From Scatacola_A faecigallinarum (GTDB lineage: Bacteria > Pseudomonadota > Alphaproteobacteria > RF32 > CAG-239), in assembly GCA_018713605.1 (NCBI GenBank), contig DVOM01000006.1, forward strand, positions 1 to 27,205: a DNA stretch of 27,205 bases. Reading direction: 5' to 3'. This document shows positions 1 through 11,900 of this stretch, piece by piece. The number at the start of each line of letters is the position of its first letter. Position 1 is the stretch's first letter. Under the pieces are notes generated by a model. That model saw only the letters and a program-made list of their open reading frames with translations. It did not search any database and was not told the origin of the DNA. The translations under genes were made by a program, and so were the position numbers.

Positions 1-443
1 TCAACCGTACCGCCGTATCGACGCCTTACGGCTGTGAAAGCTATTACAGCGACTGTTCTTCCAAGTGCCAGACCTGTTATGCCGACAACTGCCGGAACAA
101 AACGGCGGTTTCGGTGCCGGCCAACGCCCACTGCACATCCTACTACTCCGACTGCTCCTCCAAATGTTCCGCCTGGAGCTGTGACTCAGGTTATAACCAA
201 TCCGGGGCAAGCTGTGTTCAGGAAAAGAAAACCTGTGCCGATTACGGGTATGAAGACAGTCTTAAATTTGGTATTGGTATAACCTGTTCTCAGGTTACCG
301 TCAGTAACCTGAAATGTTACAGATGCACACAAAAAGCGGTCAGCTGTCCCGGCGGCAGACCCGGCAGCTCCTGTGCGTGCGGCGGAACACACAGTGGCGT
401 AGGCTTTGCGGCGGCGCATTTTTGTGTGGAGCAGGTAAAATAA
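1..443 (+). CDS. Cysteine-rich repeat protein, 3' end (5' truncated by window)
   Basis: The reading frame is open from base 3 to the TAA at 441-443 with no start needed inside the window, so this is the C-terminal 146 residues of a longer protein. It is rich in cysteine and carries two copies of a unit reading C-x-S-Y-Y-S-D-C-S-S-K-C. The first cysteines of the two copies are 33 residues apart (codons at 33 and 132). After the repeats come further cysteine pairs and a glycine-rich CPGGRPGSSCACGG segment. Such regular cysteine spacing suggests a disulfide-bonded extracellular or surface protein, but I do not recognise a named family. A related cysteine style appears in the small secreted protein at 19265-19627. 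It converges with uvrB across a shared hairpin at 457-481. Confidence that it is coding is high; its function is unknown. Confidence 0.8.
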   Translation, partial: NRTAVSTPYGCESYYSDCSSKCQTCYADNCRNKTAVSVPANAHCTSYYSDCSSKCSAWSCDSGYNQSGASCVQEKKTCADYGYEDSLKFGIGITCSQVTVSNLKCYRCTQKAVSCPGGRPGSSCACGGTHSGVGFAAAHFCVEQVK

Positions 444-456
444 ATATCAAAAAAAG

Positions 457-481
457 CAGTCCCGGATAATTTCCGGGACTG
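457..481. terminator. Bidirectional terminator between Cys-rich gene and uvrB
   Basis: Perfect 10-bp arms (CAGTCCCGGA / TCCGGGACTG) enclose a 5-nt loop. On the minus strand the hairpin is followed by a run of seven T, so it should mainly end the flagellar-uvrB transcript. On the plus strand the tail is weaker (TTAAATT). Confidence 0.85.
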
Positions 482-502
482 TTAAATTCAGGGATATAAT
501 TT

Positions 503-2485
<1,983 letters not shown>

Positions 2486-2499
2486 TTTGTTTTCCGGTT

Positions 2500-5082
2500 T
2501 TATTCTTCCGTATCTTTGTCTATGCCGTCGAGTTTCAGCGAATTGGAATAAATTTTGGCAAAGTTGCTGAAGGCGGCGACGTCGTTGACCATGCGGTCGA
2601 TTGAATTGATGTCTATCTTATCATCTTCCAGCTGTCCGGTTAAGATGTTAAATACGCTATAATATTTCGTATCTTTAAAGTAGGGCATAAACTTGTTGCG
2701 CAGCCGGACGATAACGGTTTCCTTGCCCGATTTTTTCAGTGCGGTGGCCCAGTCGAGTATATAATTAATCTGTTCTTCGCTGAGAGGCTGTCCGGGAACG
2801 GGTTTTTCAATCAGGTATTTGAGATTGTCAGAGGCAGGTCCCCAAAGGCCGGCATTCCAGAAAATTTCGCTTTTCAGCAAAATGGCATTTTTGCTGTAAT
2901 CGTCTTTGAGGAGCGCCAGCGCTTCTTCTTCACGGTTAAGGTTGGTCAAAGCTTTGGCACGGATGATTTTGCGCTGCAGCGCCAGCGTTTGCGGAATAGC
3001 GCCGTTTTCAGTATCGTCAAGCATCAGCAGAGCTTCGCCGTCCTTGTGGTTAAACAGGTATATCAAAGCCAGGCGCGTACCGATTTTGGCTCGGTCGACC
3101 GGTGTCATCGGAACATTGCGCAGCTGTCCGGTCAGCAGGCTTTCGGCACGGTCAAGCAAATCAACGGCAACCAGGCGGTCACTGAGTTTTGGGACAATCG
3201 TGTTGTAACGCGGGCTTTTCGGCGCCAGCCATTCGTAGTCGTGATAGAGCGCCAGCGATTTCAGTGCCGACAGGTTATCTGCTTCGTTACGAATGTAGAT
3301 GTCTTCAAAAAGGCGGACCATGCGGTCTTCAACGGCAGGTTTGTCTTCGTAGCCGGCATAGTTTTTCAGTTCCTGCAAGGTGCGGAGCGCATTGGCAAAG
3401 TCTTTTTTGCGGATATACATGTCGGCCAGGCCGTCCAAAAGTTCCAGCTTGAAGCTTCTTTCGCCCCAGGCGTAGCGCAGGCGTTCAAATTCGCTGATTG
3501 CCTTGTCCAGCGGGAACAGGTTCAGTTTTAAGCCCAGTTCGACGATTTCCTTGCGGGCCAGCGAGGTGTATTTAAGCGAATCCATCGGCAGAATGCGCTT
3601 GTATTCGTTGACGGCACTCATCGGCGAACCTTGCAGAACCAGTTTTTTGCCGGTCAGGTAATGGACGGCGGGGACCAGTCTTTCCGGATGGCGGCTGTTT
3701 TTGAGAATATCTATAAAGTTCTGGGTGGAAAGATCGTCGCCGGCATTAAGCGCAATACGCGCACCGACAAGCGCAATGCGGTCCTTGATTTCGTCGGGGT
3801 AGTCGCGGATAAGCGAGATGAACGAAAGCAGTATGCCGCTGTATTCGTCTTTATATTCGACGGCAGCTTCCGACAGGGTTCGCCAGAAAATGGCTTCGTT
3901 CAGCGTCGGCAGACGGCCGTATGAAAAGTCTTCGACCGCCTGTTCATAGCGGTTGGCCAGGAAGTTGGCCACGCCGGACAATCCGTACAGCCGTTCGGAG
4001 GCGGCTTCCGGCGCGCCGGTTTCCTTTATTTGATTGATTATGGTCAGCGCATTGGTGCCGAGCCCCCGCATAACATAATATTTGGCCAGTTCGAGACGGG
4101 CTTTGTTTTTTTGTTCTTCGGGCGCGGCGGCGATGTCGCTGCGCAGCTGCTCTTCAGCCTCGACAAACGGCTTGTTCATGAGTGCGGCGCTGGAAGTTCC
4201 TGTCAGCGGCGAAAGTTCGCCGTCGTCCTGACTGAGCATGGCCTGCCGTTTGAGAATTTCGAGGTTGTGGGAGATGTTCAGCCCGCGGTTGTAGCCCTGA
4301 ATCGAGAGGCCGGTTGTGGCGCGGCTGACGACAATATCGTTGGTTTTGGAAACGATGACGATACCCTGATAGGAATCCAAAATGTCGAGGTCCGGGTAAG
4401 TATAGGGGTGCTCCATGCCGACGCCGATGTCCAGACTGGGCGCAGCAATAAGCGTATCGCCGATTTCCGGGTCGAGCGTGGAAACGATGTTGCCGGTGTT
4501 GGATACGGGGACGAAGAGGTAGGGCTGCTTGCGGCTGTCATATTGTGTGAATGCCTGCAGGTAACGGTGTTCTTCGTCGGGAAATGGCTTTTTGAGCAGG
4601 TCGACAACCCACAGCAAACCTTCCTTCCGGACGGTATAATAGGTTCCTTCTTTGGGTTTCAGGCGCAAAATAAGGGCCTGATAATTGGGAATCTGGACCA
4701 GCTCGTCGACCAGAGGCGCCGCACTGGCGGCGAGTTCGTCGACATTGATGTTCTGGGAATGGTCAAAAATAATCCATAAGTAATCGCCGCGGCGGAAGAC
4801 GGCCAGACCGACGGGAATGTTCCACGGAAAACTCAGGCTGATGCTTTGACTGCCGTTTTCGGTCATTTGCGGCGCGACCATTTCGCTGACGCCGGAGACT
4901 TTTGCCGAACTGCGGGTTTCAATAGGCTTTATCTGTGCGGTGGCCACCGGTTCGATTGCGGCGGAGGTTCCGACCAAAGCGGCTGCCGGCGCCGGGAACA
5001 AACAAGCAAAAACCAGCGTACAGGCTGCCATACGCCGGCTGATTTGCTTTGAAATGTCTGTTATCGCTTTGTTCAAAACCAT
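2500..5082 (-). CDS. Large secreted TPR-type protein of flagellar cluster
   Basis: This 860-residue protein has a basic N-terminus and a hydrophobic segment ending in an Ala-rich stretch near residues 18-36, so it is likely exported to the periplasm. Residues of about 80-170 look like a compact beta-rich domain (an AMIN-like fold is a guess). Most of the remainder is alpha-helical with TPR-like repeats (for example the YGLSGVANFLANRYEQAVED and LALIYLFNHKDGEAL stretches). It starts 12 nt after the motE-like gene and ends 14 nt before uvrB. Proteins of this general type occur in alphaproteobacterial flagellar operons, so a role in flagellar motor or rod assembly is inferred from context only. 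No catalytic motif is visible. Its function is unknown. Confidence 0.85.
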   Translation of the reverse strand: MVLNKAITDISKQISRRMAACTLVFACLFPAPAAALVGTSAAIEPVATAQIKPIETRSSAKVSGVSEMVAPQMTENGSQSISLSFPWNIPVGLAVFRRGDYLWIIFDHSQNINVDELAASAAPLVDELVQIPNYQALILRLKPKEGTYYTVRKEGLLWVVDLLKKPFPDEEHRYLQAFTQYDSRKQPYLFVPVSNTGNIVSTLDPEIGDTLIAAPSLDIGVGMEHPYTYPDLDILDSYQGIVIVSKTNDIVVSRATTGLSIQGYNRGLNISHNLEILKRQAMLSQDDGELSPLTGTSSAALMNKPFVEAEEQLRSDIAAAPEEQKNKARLELAKYYVMRGLGTNALTIINQIKETGAPEAASERLYGLSGVANFLANRYEQAVEDFSYGRLPTLNEAIFWRTLSEAAVEYKDEYSGILLSFISLIRDYPDEIKDRIALVGARIALNAGDDLSTQNFIDILKNSRHPERLVPAVHYLTGKKLVLQGSPMSAVNEYKRILPMDSLKYTSLARKEIVELGLKLNLFPLDKAISEFERLRYAWGERSFKLELLDGLADMYIRKKDFANALRTLQELKNYAGYEDKPAVEDRMVRLFEDIYIRNEADNLSALKSLALYHDYEWLAPKSPRYNTIVPKLSDRLVAVDLLDRAESLLTGQLRNVPMTPVDRAKIGTRLALIYLFNHKDGEALLMLDDTENGAIPQTLALQRKIIRAKALTNLNREEEALALLKDDYSKNAILLKSEIFWNAGLWGPASDNLKYLIEKPVPGQPLSEEQINYILDWATALKKSGKETVIVRLRNKFMPYFKDTKYYSVFNILTGQLEDDKIDINSIDRMVNDVAAFSNFAKIYSNSLKLDGIDKDTEE

Positions 5083-5094
5083 TTCCCGCTGCCG

Positions 5095-5748
5095 TTAAAT
5101 GCTGTTGCCGATGATTTCGTCCGTGACGGCCTTGGCCTTTACCGCCTCCATCTGCGAAACGATGGCGGAAGCCGAGGACGGTTTCATTTCCCGCAGGAGA
5201 GACGCCGCCGTTTCAATATCCAGCGTGTTGAAAATTCTGGCAGCGCTCTGCGGTTTCATGCTGGCATACATTTTGACCAGAGCCGCAATTTTTTCCTTTT
5301 CTTTTTCATTGTATTCGCCGATAAGTTTTTTCAGCTTGCTTTCGTATTCGCGGAGCTGGGCCAGTTTTTTTTCGATTTCTTCTTCGGCGACTTTCAGCTG
5401 AACGGCTTTTTTATCGATTTCGCGGCTTCTGAGGTCGAGGGCTTCGCGCCGTTCGGCGAGTTCCTGCAAAATCATTATTTCGGACTGAGTAAATGTGCTG
5501 TTGGCCTTTTCGCCGGTGCTGCCCGGGTTTTGTCCGCGTTCTGCCTGTTCAAGAACTTTGCCGAGTTCGGCGGTGTCCCTGGACGCTTCTTCTTCGGCCC
5601 AGGCCTTGCTTTGACTGATGCTGAAGCTGCGGCTGTCTGCGTTTTTGAGCGAATCGAAAACGTTATTGACGCGAATGGACAGGGTCAAAACTGCCAGAAA
5701 AATGAAAACGGGCAGAATGCGAAAATTGTTCTTGAATTTGGTCAGCAT
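5095..5748 (-). CDS. MotE-like flagellar protein (MgtE-N-like C-terminus)
   Basis: The protein has 217 residues. One N-terminal membrane segment (about 10-27) is followed by a linker and then a long charged coiled coil (about 85-160, rich in E/K/L). The C-terminal helical domain (about 160-215, KMYASMKPQSAARIFNTL... LLREMKPSSASAIVSQM) resembles the MgtE intracellular N-domain. That architecture matches the alphaproteobacterial MotE family, a periplasmic chaperone for motor protein MotC in Rhizobiales. Its position between DUF6468 and the TPR protein downstream of fliM agrees. The assignment rests on architecture and context; I am fairly sure of the family and less sure that the molecular role is the same. 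Confidence 0.8.
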   Translation of the reverse strand: MLTKFKNNFRILPVFIFLAVLTLSIRVNNVFDSLKNADSRSFSISQSKAWAEEEASRDTAELGKVLEQAERGQNPGSTGEKANSTFTQSEIMILQELAERREALDLRSREIDKKAVQLKVAEEEIEKKLAQLREYESKLKKLIGEYNEKEKEKIAALVKMYASMKPQSAARIFNTLDIETAASLLREMKPSSASAIVSQMEAVKAKAVTDEIIGNSI

Positions 5749-5757
5749 CGAAATTCC

Positions 5758-6234
5758 TTATTTTATCGAACGCAGGGCTTTTAAGAGTTCCATTTCGGCT
5801 TCGGAACGCGAATCCGAAACCGCAAAATCTTCTTCTACATCATCGCGGGCTTTTGCGGAAGCTTTTTTTGCACCGAACAAGCCGGCGGCGGGTTTTTCTT
5901 CCTTAATGCTGCGCCCGTCCTTAATCATGATTTCCAGCCGGTCGGCCAGGTTATCCGCTCTTTCGTTGATGAAAGTCAGGTCGTCTTTGAGCGTTTTGGC
6001 ACTGTCTACGACCTCTTTGAGACCTTCCGACGAATGTTCGGTAACCGATTTGAGCTTCGGAATGGAGTTTTCGGCTTTGAATGTGGCTTCGTTGAGCGAC
6101 TGCACCAACTGAGCCAGACTTTTTTGGTTCTGGCGCAGCATGCTCAGGTTCTTGTTGAGCCGATATGCAAAGACAATGGTCGGAATCAACAGTCCGATGA
6201 TGGTGAGGTTGATGATTAATTCGAAACTATCCAT
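5758..6234 (-). CDS. DUF6468-like flagellar-operon membrane protein
   Basis: The protein has 158 residues. An N-terminal transmembrane helix (about 5-26) is followed by a predicted coiled coil (RLNKNLSMLRQNQKSLAQLVQSL) and a charged, low-complexity C-terminal half. This is the shape of the alphaproteobacterial DUF6468 family, typically encoded next to fliM. Its start codon overlaps the end of fliM by 8 nt, indicating translational coupling, and the motE-like gene follows after 9 nt. It probably belongs to the flagellar basal body or motor, but no biochemical function is known to me. Family membership was recalled from pattern and context. Confidence 0.75.
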   Translation of the reverse strand: MDSFELIINLTIIGLLIPTIVFAYRLNKNLSMLRQNQKSLAQLVQSLNEATFKAENSIPKLKSVTEHSSEGLKEVVDSAKTLKDDLTFINERADNLADRLEIMIKDGRSIKEEKPAAGLFGAKKASAKARDDVEEDFAVSDSRSEAEMELLKALRSIK

Positions 6235-7318
6235 TGCGGTCAGCCTTATCTTTTACTTTGATGACGACATGGTCGGATTTGCGTCCCATACAGCCTTTAA
6301 GCAGCGGAACGTCGCCGCAGATGAGCGTTACGTCGTCGCAGCAGGACATTTCGAGCGGCAGAAAAGACCCTTTTTCCCATTTGGCGATTTCGCCGAGACT
6401 TATCATCCGCTCTTTGAGAATGGCTTTGATTTCGACATCGGTTTCCCACAGCTGTTCCATCAGGTGGTTTTCCCAGATGGTATCGCGGCCGTAGCGTTCG
6501 CCCATGAACATTTGCAGCAGCAGGTCGCGCACCGGTTCCAGCGTTGCATAGGGAATCATCAGGTCAATTTTGCCGCCGCGGTCTTCCATGTCGATGCGCA
6601 GATGAGCGACGATGACTGCGTTGGACAGGCGGGTAATGGTGGCAAAGCGCGGGTTGGTTTCCAGACGGTCGTAAGCGAAGTTGACCGAAGTTACCGGGTC
6701 GAAAGAAGTGGAAAGGTCGGACAAAATCAGTTCAATCATGTCTTTGACAAGATTGAGCTCGATGGTGGTATACGGACGTCCTTCAATGCGCATGGCCGCG
6801 GTGCCGCGGCGGCCGCCGAGCAATACGTCGACGATGGAATAGACCAGTGACGAATCAACGGACATCAGGCCATAGTTGTCCCATTCCTCGGCCTTGAAAA
6901 CGGCAAGCAGGGTCGGCAGCGTCAGAGAATCGATATATTCGCCAAAGCGCATGGACTCAATGTTGTCGAGCGAAACTTCAACGTTGTCCTGCGTGAAGTT
7001 GCGGAGCGATGTGGCCATCATGCGGATAAGGCGGTCAAACACGATGTCGAGCATCGGCAGACGTTCGTAAGAAACCATGGAGGCGTTCAAAATGGCCCGG
7101 ACGCCGGTTTTCATTTCGTAGTCTTCGTCCTCTTCGTCGGGCGTGTAGCCGAAAAGGGAATCAATTTCTTCCTGATTGAGGATTTTGGAATCGCCGCCGT
7201 CGCCCGCCGCCGGAGAAACTTCTTCCCCGCCGCGAACCTTTATGGCATCGGCCCAGTCCTTGTCTTCCTTGCGGTCGGCTGCCTGTTCCTGATTATTTGT
7301 CGTATTTTCCTCTGCCAC
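6227..7318 (-). CDS. fliM: Flagellar motor switch protein FliM
   Basis: FliM is the middle C-ring component that binds CheY-P and sets rotation direction. The 363-residue product has a long acidic N-terminal extension and then the conserved segment LNQEEIDSLFG (residues 47-57). That segment is the FliM N-terminal peptide that binds phospho-CheY. The CheC-like middle domain (about 90-280) includes FDRLIRMMATSLRNF and LLGGRRG, and a C-terminal SpoA/FliN-like domain (about 290-360) follows. The start is GTG at 7318, supported by an AAGGA ribosome site about 8 nt upstream; no suitable ATG lies near. It follows fliL by 21 nt and overlaps the DUF6468 gene by 8 nt. Confidence 0.96.
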   Translation of the reverse strand: MAEENTTNNQEQAADRKEDKDWADAIKVRGGEEVSPAAGDGGDSKILNQEEIDSLFGYTPDEEDEDYEMKTGVRAILNASMVSYERLPMLDIVFDRLIRMMATSLRNFTQDNVEVSLDNIESMRFGEYIDSLTLPTLLAVFKAEEWDNYGLMSVDSSLVYSIVDVLLGGRRGTAAMRIEGRPYTTIELNLVKDMIELILSDLSTSFDPVTSVNFAYDRLETNPRFATITRLSNAVIVAHLRIDMEDRGGKIDLMIPYATLEPVRDLLLQMFMGERYGRDTIWENHLMEQLWETDVEIKAILKERMISLGEIAKWEKGSFLPLEMSCCDDVTLICGDVPLLKGCMGRKSDHVVIKVKDKADRNG

Positions 7319-7339
7319 TTTTTGTGTCCTTAAAATTGG

Positions 7340-7873
7340 TTATTTGTCAATTCCGAAAGCCTTGAAGTTCAGGTTGGCAACCACGACCGGGCTGACAATC
7401 AGGTTGATGCGGTACAACAGCTCTTCCCTGAGCCAGTAAAGCCCGTTGGAACCGCTGATTTCGTCCGGCGTCAGCTCAATCGTGTGGGCAATGACGGCGT
7501 CGACGATTTTGGGCATGAGCCCTTCGACAATCTGAACGTCTTCCATCCGGGTCAGTTCAATATTGAGCCTGAGGCTGACGTCCTGCGGTGTTCCGGCTTC
7601 GTCTTTAATGCGGACGTTGATTTCGGGAATGTCGTAAAGAATGGTCAGCTTGTTTTGGGCAGTGTCGCCGTCCGTGCCGCCGGGCCTTTCGACAACGGCG
7701 TAGGAAAGGTTTTGCGGACCGGTTTTTTTGCTGAAAACCGAGTAAAAACTGACGACCAGCCCGATTGCAATCAGCGCCGGCAGCAGGAAAATCAGAATCT
7801 TTTTGCGGTCGATTTTCTTTTTGCCTTCCTCAGCATCGGAATCCGCATCGAAATCATCGTCTAAATTTGCCAT
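7340..7873 (-). CDS. fliL: Flagellar basal body-associated protein FliL
   Basis: This 177-residue protein has an acidic cytoplasmic N-terminus, a basic patch (KKKIDRKK) and one membrane helix (about 26-46). Its periplasmic domain resembles the stomatin-like fold of FliL. The ending VVVANLNFKAFGIDK and the region LNIELTRMEDVQIVEGLMPKIVDAVI fit the family (compare LR.El and D.i...L). FliL surrounds the stator and stabilises it at high load. It is the first gene of the minus-strand flagellar run and is preceded by AAGG at a suitable distance from the ATG. No clear sigma28 or sigma54 promoter was recognised upstream. Confidence 0.92.
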   Translation of the reverse strand: MANLDDDFDADSDAEEGKKKIDRKKILIFLLPALIAIGLVVSFYSVFSKKTGPQNLSYAVVERPGGTDGDTAQNKLTILYDIPEINVRIKDEAGTPQDVSLRLNIELTRMEDVQIVEGLMPKIVDAVIAHTIELTPDEISGSNGLYWLREELLYRINLIVSPVVVANLNFKAFGIDK

Positions 7874-8155
7874 AACCCTACCTTAACAATAGATTTGTCT
7901 GTCCGACATTTTATAATATTTTTTCAAGAATGAAACCCTAAAAACATACTTATTAAACGTATTTGTGATTTTAACCATTATTTCAGGATTTCCGGTGTAT
8001 AAATCAAGCTGAAAAGGTCTTATGAACATTAGCGCCGCCTGATTGTTACAGATATGTTAATTTTGAGGAAATTTAAAGCTTTGACATGGAAAAAAGCGCG
8101 CTTTTGTGGTAGGATGGATAATGAGTTAAAGGATTTGGAACGGGGCGTGGCGTAA
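7874..8155. other. Divergent intergenic region between fliL and the pilin pair
   Basis: This 282-bp stretch separates fliL (minus) from the PilM-like gene (plus) and must hold promoters for both. On the plus strand a perfect TTGACA (8081-8086) is followed by a 14-bp GC-cored palindrome (8092-8105), but no good -10 sits 16-18 bp away; the nearest candidates are TAGGAT (8110-8115, 23 bp) and GATAAT. The fliL side is AT-rich with TATAAAAT-like sequence near 7905 but no matching -35. No convincing gene is seen. Confidence 0.5.
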
Positions 8156-8926
8156 ATGTATATCTGGGTACTGCTGGCGACATTCATAGCGATTTTGTAT
8201 TCGTTTAATCTGCCGACGCGTTCCGACATGCGCGAAATTTACGTTGAGCCGCAGGCAGAGGCGATTGTGAGCAAAATGCTCCTGCAACACCGCGCGGCCG
8301 AAAACTATGCCCGGGATCTCGGCTATACGTCTTATTATCCGGGCAACGTCGACTTTAAGCTGCTGTGCCAGAAAAATTACCTTCCCTACGGTCTGGAAGG
8401 CTGTAATCCCTCCGATACCAGCAAAATTTCGCGCCGGCAGGAGATTCAGTCGCGGATATATTGTCTGGACAAGAGTTCGTCGGGATATTCGAAGTCCGTA
8501 ACCGGATGTCCGGGAAGTCCGAGCTGCTGCAGCCAGGACAACGCATACAACTATGTCGTGACCTATGGCTGCGTGCCGCAGCGCTGGCGAAACATCAAAA
8601 CCGGAAAGCCCAACAACGATTTGCTGAACGCGATTAAAAACACGGTCGGCGTCGGTGTCAACATCGGTTATGCCGACTTTGAGGACAAGACCTTTACGCG
8701 GACTTATGACGTGGCCAACGGCAAAACGGTGCAGGACAAGTATACCATGCACCTGGTCGGCCGCGAAGTCGAGTGGATCGGCATTCCGGAGTATGTGGTC
8801 AACGATGCGGAAGGCGGAAATACGTCGTTTAACCGCATGTGCGTCGAACCGCTGAAGGACAAGGACGGAAACGTCGTTGAAGCGCAGGTCTGTTCCTACT
8901 GCATGGTTTATATTACGCCGATTTAG
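8156..8926 (+). CDS. Membrane-anchored PilM-like protein upstream of PilV-like pilin
   Basis: The protein has 256 residues. A single N-terminal membrane helix begins at residue 1 (MYIWVLLATFIAILYSF), and a periplasmic domain with about ten cysteines follows. The N-terminal quarter (helix, then a helical stretch ending AAENYARDLGY) resembles PilM of thin type IVb conjugative pili. The protein is clearly longer than R64 PilM, and the match is from memory, so treat it as tentative. The next gene, six bases on after a short overlap-free gap, encodes a PilV-like prepilin, and pilM and pilV belong to the same pilus system on IncI plasmids. The ribosome site is weak (GGGGCGTGGCG). Coding is certain, the family is moderate, and a role in anchoring or assembling a pilus or adhesin is inference. 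Confidence 0.75.
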   Translation: MYIWVLLATFIAILYSFNLPTRSDMREIYVEPQAEAIVSKMLLQHRAAENYARDLGYTSYYPGNVDFKLLCQKNYLPYGLEGCNPSDTSKISRRQEIQSRIYCLDKSSSGYSKSVTGCPGSPSCCSQDNAYNYVVTYGCVPQRWRNIKTGKPNNDLLNAIKNTVGVGVNIGYADFEDKTFTRTYDVANGKTVQDKYTMHLVGREVEWIGIPEYVVNDAEGGNTSFNRMCVEPLKDKDGNVVEAQVCSYCMVYITPI

Positions 8927-8947
8927 GCGGAGATGAGGAGAAAGACA

Positions 8948-11900
8948 ATGTGGAAAAGCAAATTTGCAAAGCTGAACGAGCTGGGCAGCCTGATGGTTGA
9001 GGCGATGGCAATGCTTGCCCTCATTTCCATGGTTACGCCGATTTTGTACCGTAAGGCGGCCGAAAGAACGACCGAACTGCAGGACATTAACGCCGCGGGG
9101 CAGATGCGCAGCCTGATTAAAGCCGTGGACGACTATGTGAGCGATAACTACAATACGATTGTCGCCGGCAATGCGGTTAACAACAGCGTCAACAATTCGG
9201 TCAACTACAGCGATTTGGTCAGCGGCGGCAAAAAGACGATTGACATTAAGCACTTTCGCGACTATCTGCCGTACGGCTTTTTAGACTCGTCGGGCAATGT
9301 GCAGGATACCAAAACTTTCAGCAAAGACTACAAAGTCGTTTTCAAATACACGGATGCGGGCGGCCGCAAGGCGGTAACGGCGTTTGTGGTAGCCGAACCT
9401 AAGGAAAAAGGCAACTTTCCGATGCTGCGCGCATCGCGTATTGCGTCGATGGTCGGCACCAACGGCGGTTATGCGCAGGTCAGCGGCGGCAAGGTTACGG
9501 TTAACGGCGTACAGGGTATTTGGACGATTGACAACATGAGCAGCGAACTGGGGGTTACAACGACCAACGGTTCCATTGTTACATCTTCGGTACAGCCGAT
9601 TACGGAAGCCGGGGGCGGCGGCAACAACGAGAACTACCTGTACCGTATTGATATGAGCGGCAATCCGTCGACGGCCAAACTGAACCAGATGGAGGCCAAT
9701 CTCAAGCTCGGCGCTGACAGCGGCACGCATCACAATATCAGCAACATCAACCAGCTGATTATTTCGGCGCAGAATCAGGCCAATTTTTCCGACAAAAGCA
9801 GTGGCAACGACGGCGCTTTGCTGATTAAGGGCAGCGGCGGCGCGACTATCGGCGGCAACACCGTTATCGGCGGCGCTTTGTCGGCTTTGGCAGACAAATT
9901 CAAGGTCAATAATTCCGGTTTGCAGTACGGAACGTTGTTTACGGTTACCGACAGCAATCTGAAATACGGCGAAAACGGCAGCGTCATCAATGCCAGCGCT
10001 TCGGATCTGAACCTGTTGAACGGCAAGATTACGGTTAACAGCAGCGGAACCAAAATCAACAGCAAAACCAACATTGCCGGCGATACCGTCATCGGCGATT
10101 TGAATGCCAGCGTCAATTCGACGGACGGCGTTGCCAACAAGCTGACGGTTAAAGGAAATGCGGACGTGACCGGTATTTTTACGGCCGGAGAAATCCGCAC
10201 GCCGAAGTTCAAGTCGCTGACCTTGGATGCCGGTGCAGCCGCCTATACGGGACCGTGGAACCTGCATGTTGAGGCGACAAAGGCCAGCTTTGCCCAGCCT
10301 GACTTTAATGTGGCGACGGACAAGCTGAAAATTACCTCTGCCGAATCGAGCATGAAAAATGCGACAATTACGCTGAACGCGAATGACGTGGCCAAGGCGG
10401 TGCTTAATTCAAGCGGTGCGGAAATCAGCTCGACGAATAATGTTAAAATGCACGGCAATAACAGCGTGCATCTGTATACGGGAACAATGAGCCCGTCGCT
10501 GACCGCCAATGAGGTAAGCATTCAGGACACGATGTTCAGGGCAAACCGTGGTACGATTGCAATTAATTCGATTGTCAACAGCTTTACTGTCAAAAATACG
10601 GACGGAAGCAAGCTGGATCAGACGGATATTTCCGGTGCGGTAAGCCGGGTTCGCAACATGAATTTTCAGGTTGAGGAGCCGGGCGGCGCCTATGTCCTGA
10701 AAGTGGAACCGCAGAATGCCAACAAGTCGAAAGTTAAAGTAGACGGCGAACTGATTGTCTATAATGATAACGCGGTCGGCGATTCCGGCGAAAAACTGCT
10801 TCAGGTTTCGCAGGCCAGCAACAACAGCGGCGGAAATGCCACGGCTGAAATTACCAGAGGCAAGGTTATCGTCAAAGACAACGGGACGACGGTTAAAAAA
10901 GTTCTGACGGTGGACGCCAATGAAACGGACAAGTCAACGGCCGATCGCGGCAGCGTTTATATCCGTAAAGGTATCGTCGAATTGGAATCAAGTTACGGAA
11001 CCAAGCTGACTGACGCTCAGGTTCAGGCGCAGGCGACTTCCGGAAATGACAAGGGTTATGTCCGGGCGGACCGTTTCGTATCCAACCGCGGCTGGACAAA
11101 TCCGATTACCGGCGGTGTGGTTTCCAGCTTTAACCGCGGTACGACTTATGACGCCTATCAGGTTAATCCGGCCTATACGTCGGTTATGCACGACATTAAA
11201 CTGACGTCGCGCGGCGGCGCCCGTCTGAGTGATATTCTGCCGGACTTCATCAACAAAGGCATTTATGTGGTTGACAATACCTATCTGGAAACTTTCGGCA
11301 GCTGGGAGAATTCGTCGGGGTGTCCGAGCAAGACCAGCGGCAACAGCTGTCAGACCGTTTCTTCCTCATATGTGGCCAATAACCATACCGATTGGACGTC
11401 TCCATGGCTGGGGGTTGTTCCGGCGCCGATGTGTCCGCCGGGATACGCCAAGGTTATTACGATTACGCCGGCCGGTTTTGCCATGGCTCAGGCCGGTGTT
11501 CCGGGCACCAGACAAGCCGGCAAAAAGCAGGATATCGTGATTATAAACTATCCGAAAAATCCGAATGAAGACTATTCGGCCAATCCGTCCGAGGCGCCTT
11601 CGCCGCTTTATTTCCAGAAGAGCACCTGGCTGCGCGCCAAAGTCTATACGCATGGTTCCGACAACGGCTTCAAGGGGTGGAGCGCGATTATGGGCTTTAT
11701 GTATCCATATACCTATTATAAGAAGTATATGGACGACCTGGGGCTGGGTTTGAGCGGCAACGACGCAATTGCATGGAACCTGTTTCCGGTTTTCAGAAAG
11801 CAGTTGGAAGCGTATGCCACCGTTTACTGCTATTTTGACCGTAAGGGCGGTTTGGGCACGACTTTTGACTCCAACCTGGTCGATACGACTTACGATCAGC

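Noticed and set aside
8029..8229. 66-codon minus-strand frame between fliL and the PilM-like gene
   Set aside because: No ribosome site, and it overlaps the start of the PilM-like gene and its promoter region.
8126..9253. Long minus-strand open frame (375 codons) opposite the PilM-like gene
   Set aside because: It is a shadow of the plus-strand coding frame, with valine/arginine/isoleucine-rich composition, no domain and no ribosome site, and it overlaps two well-supported genes.
9281..10267. Minus-strand open frame (328 codons) inside the PilV-like gene
   Set aside because: Antisense shadow caused by codon bias in the adhesin; composition is not protein-like and no start signal is present.
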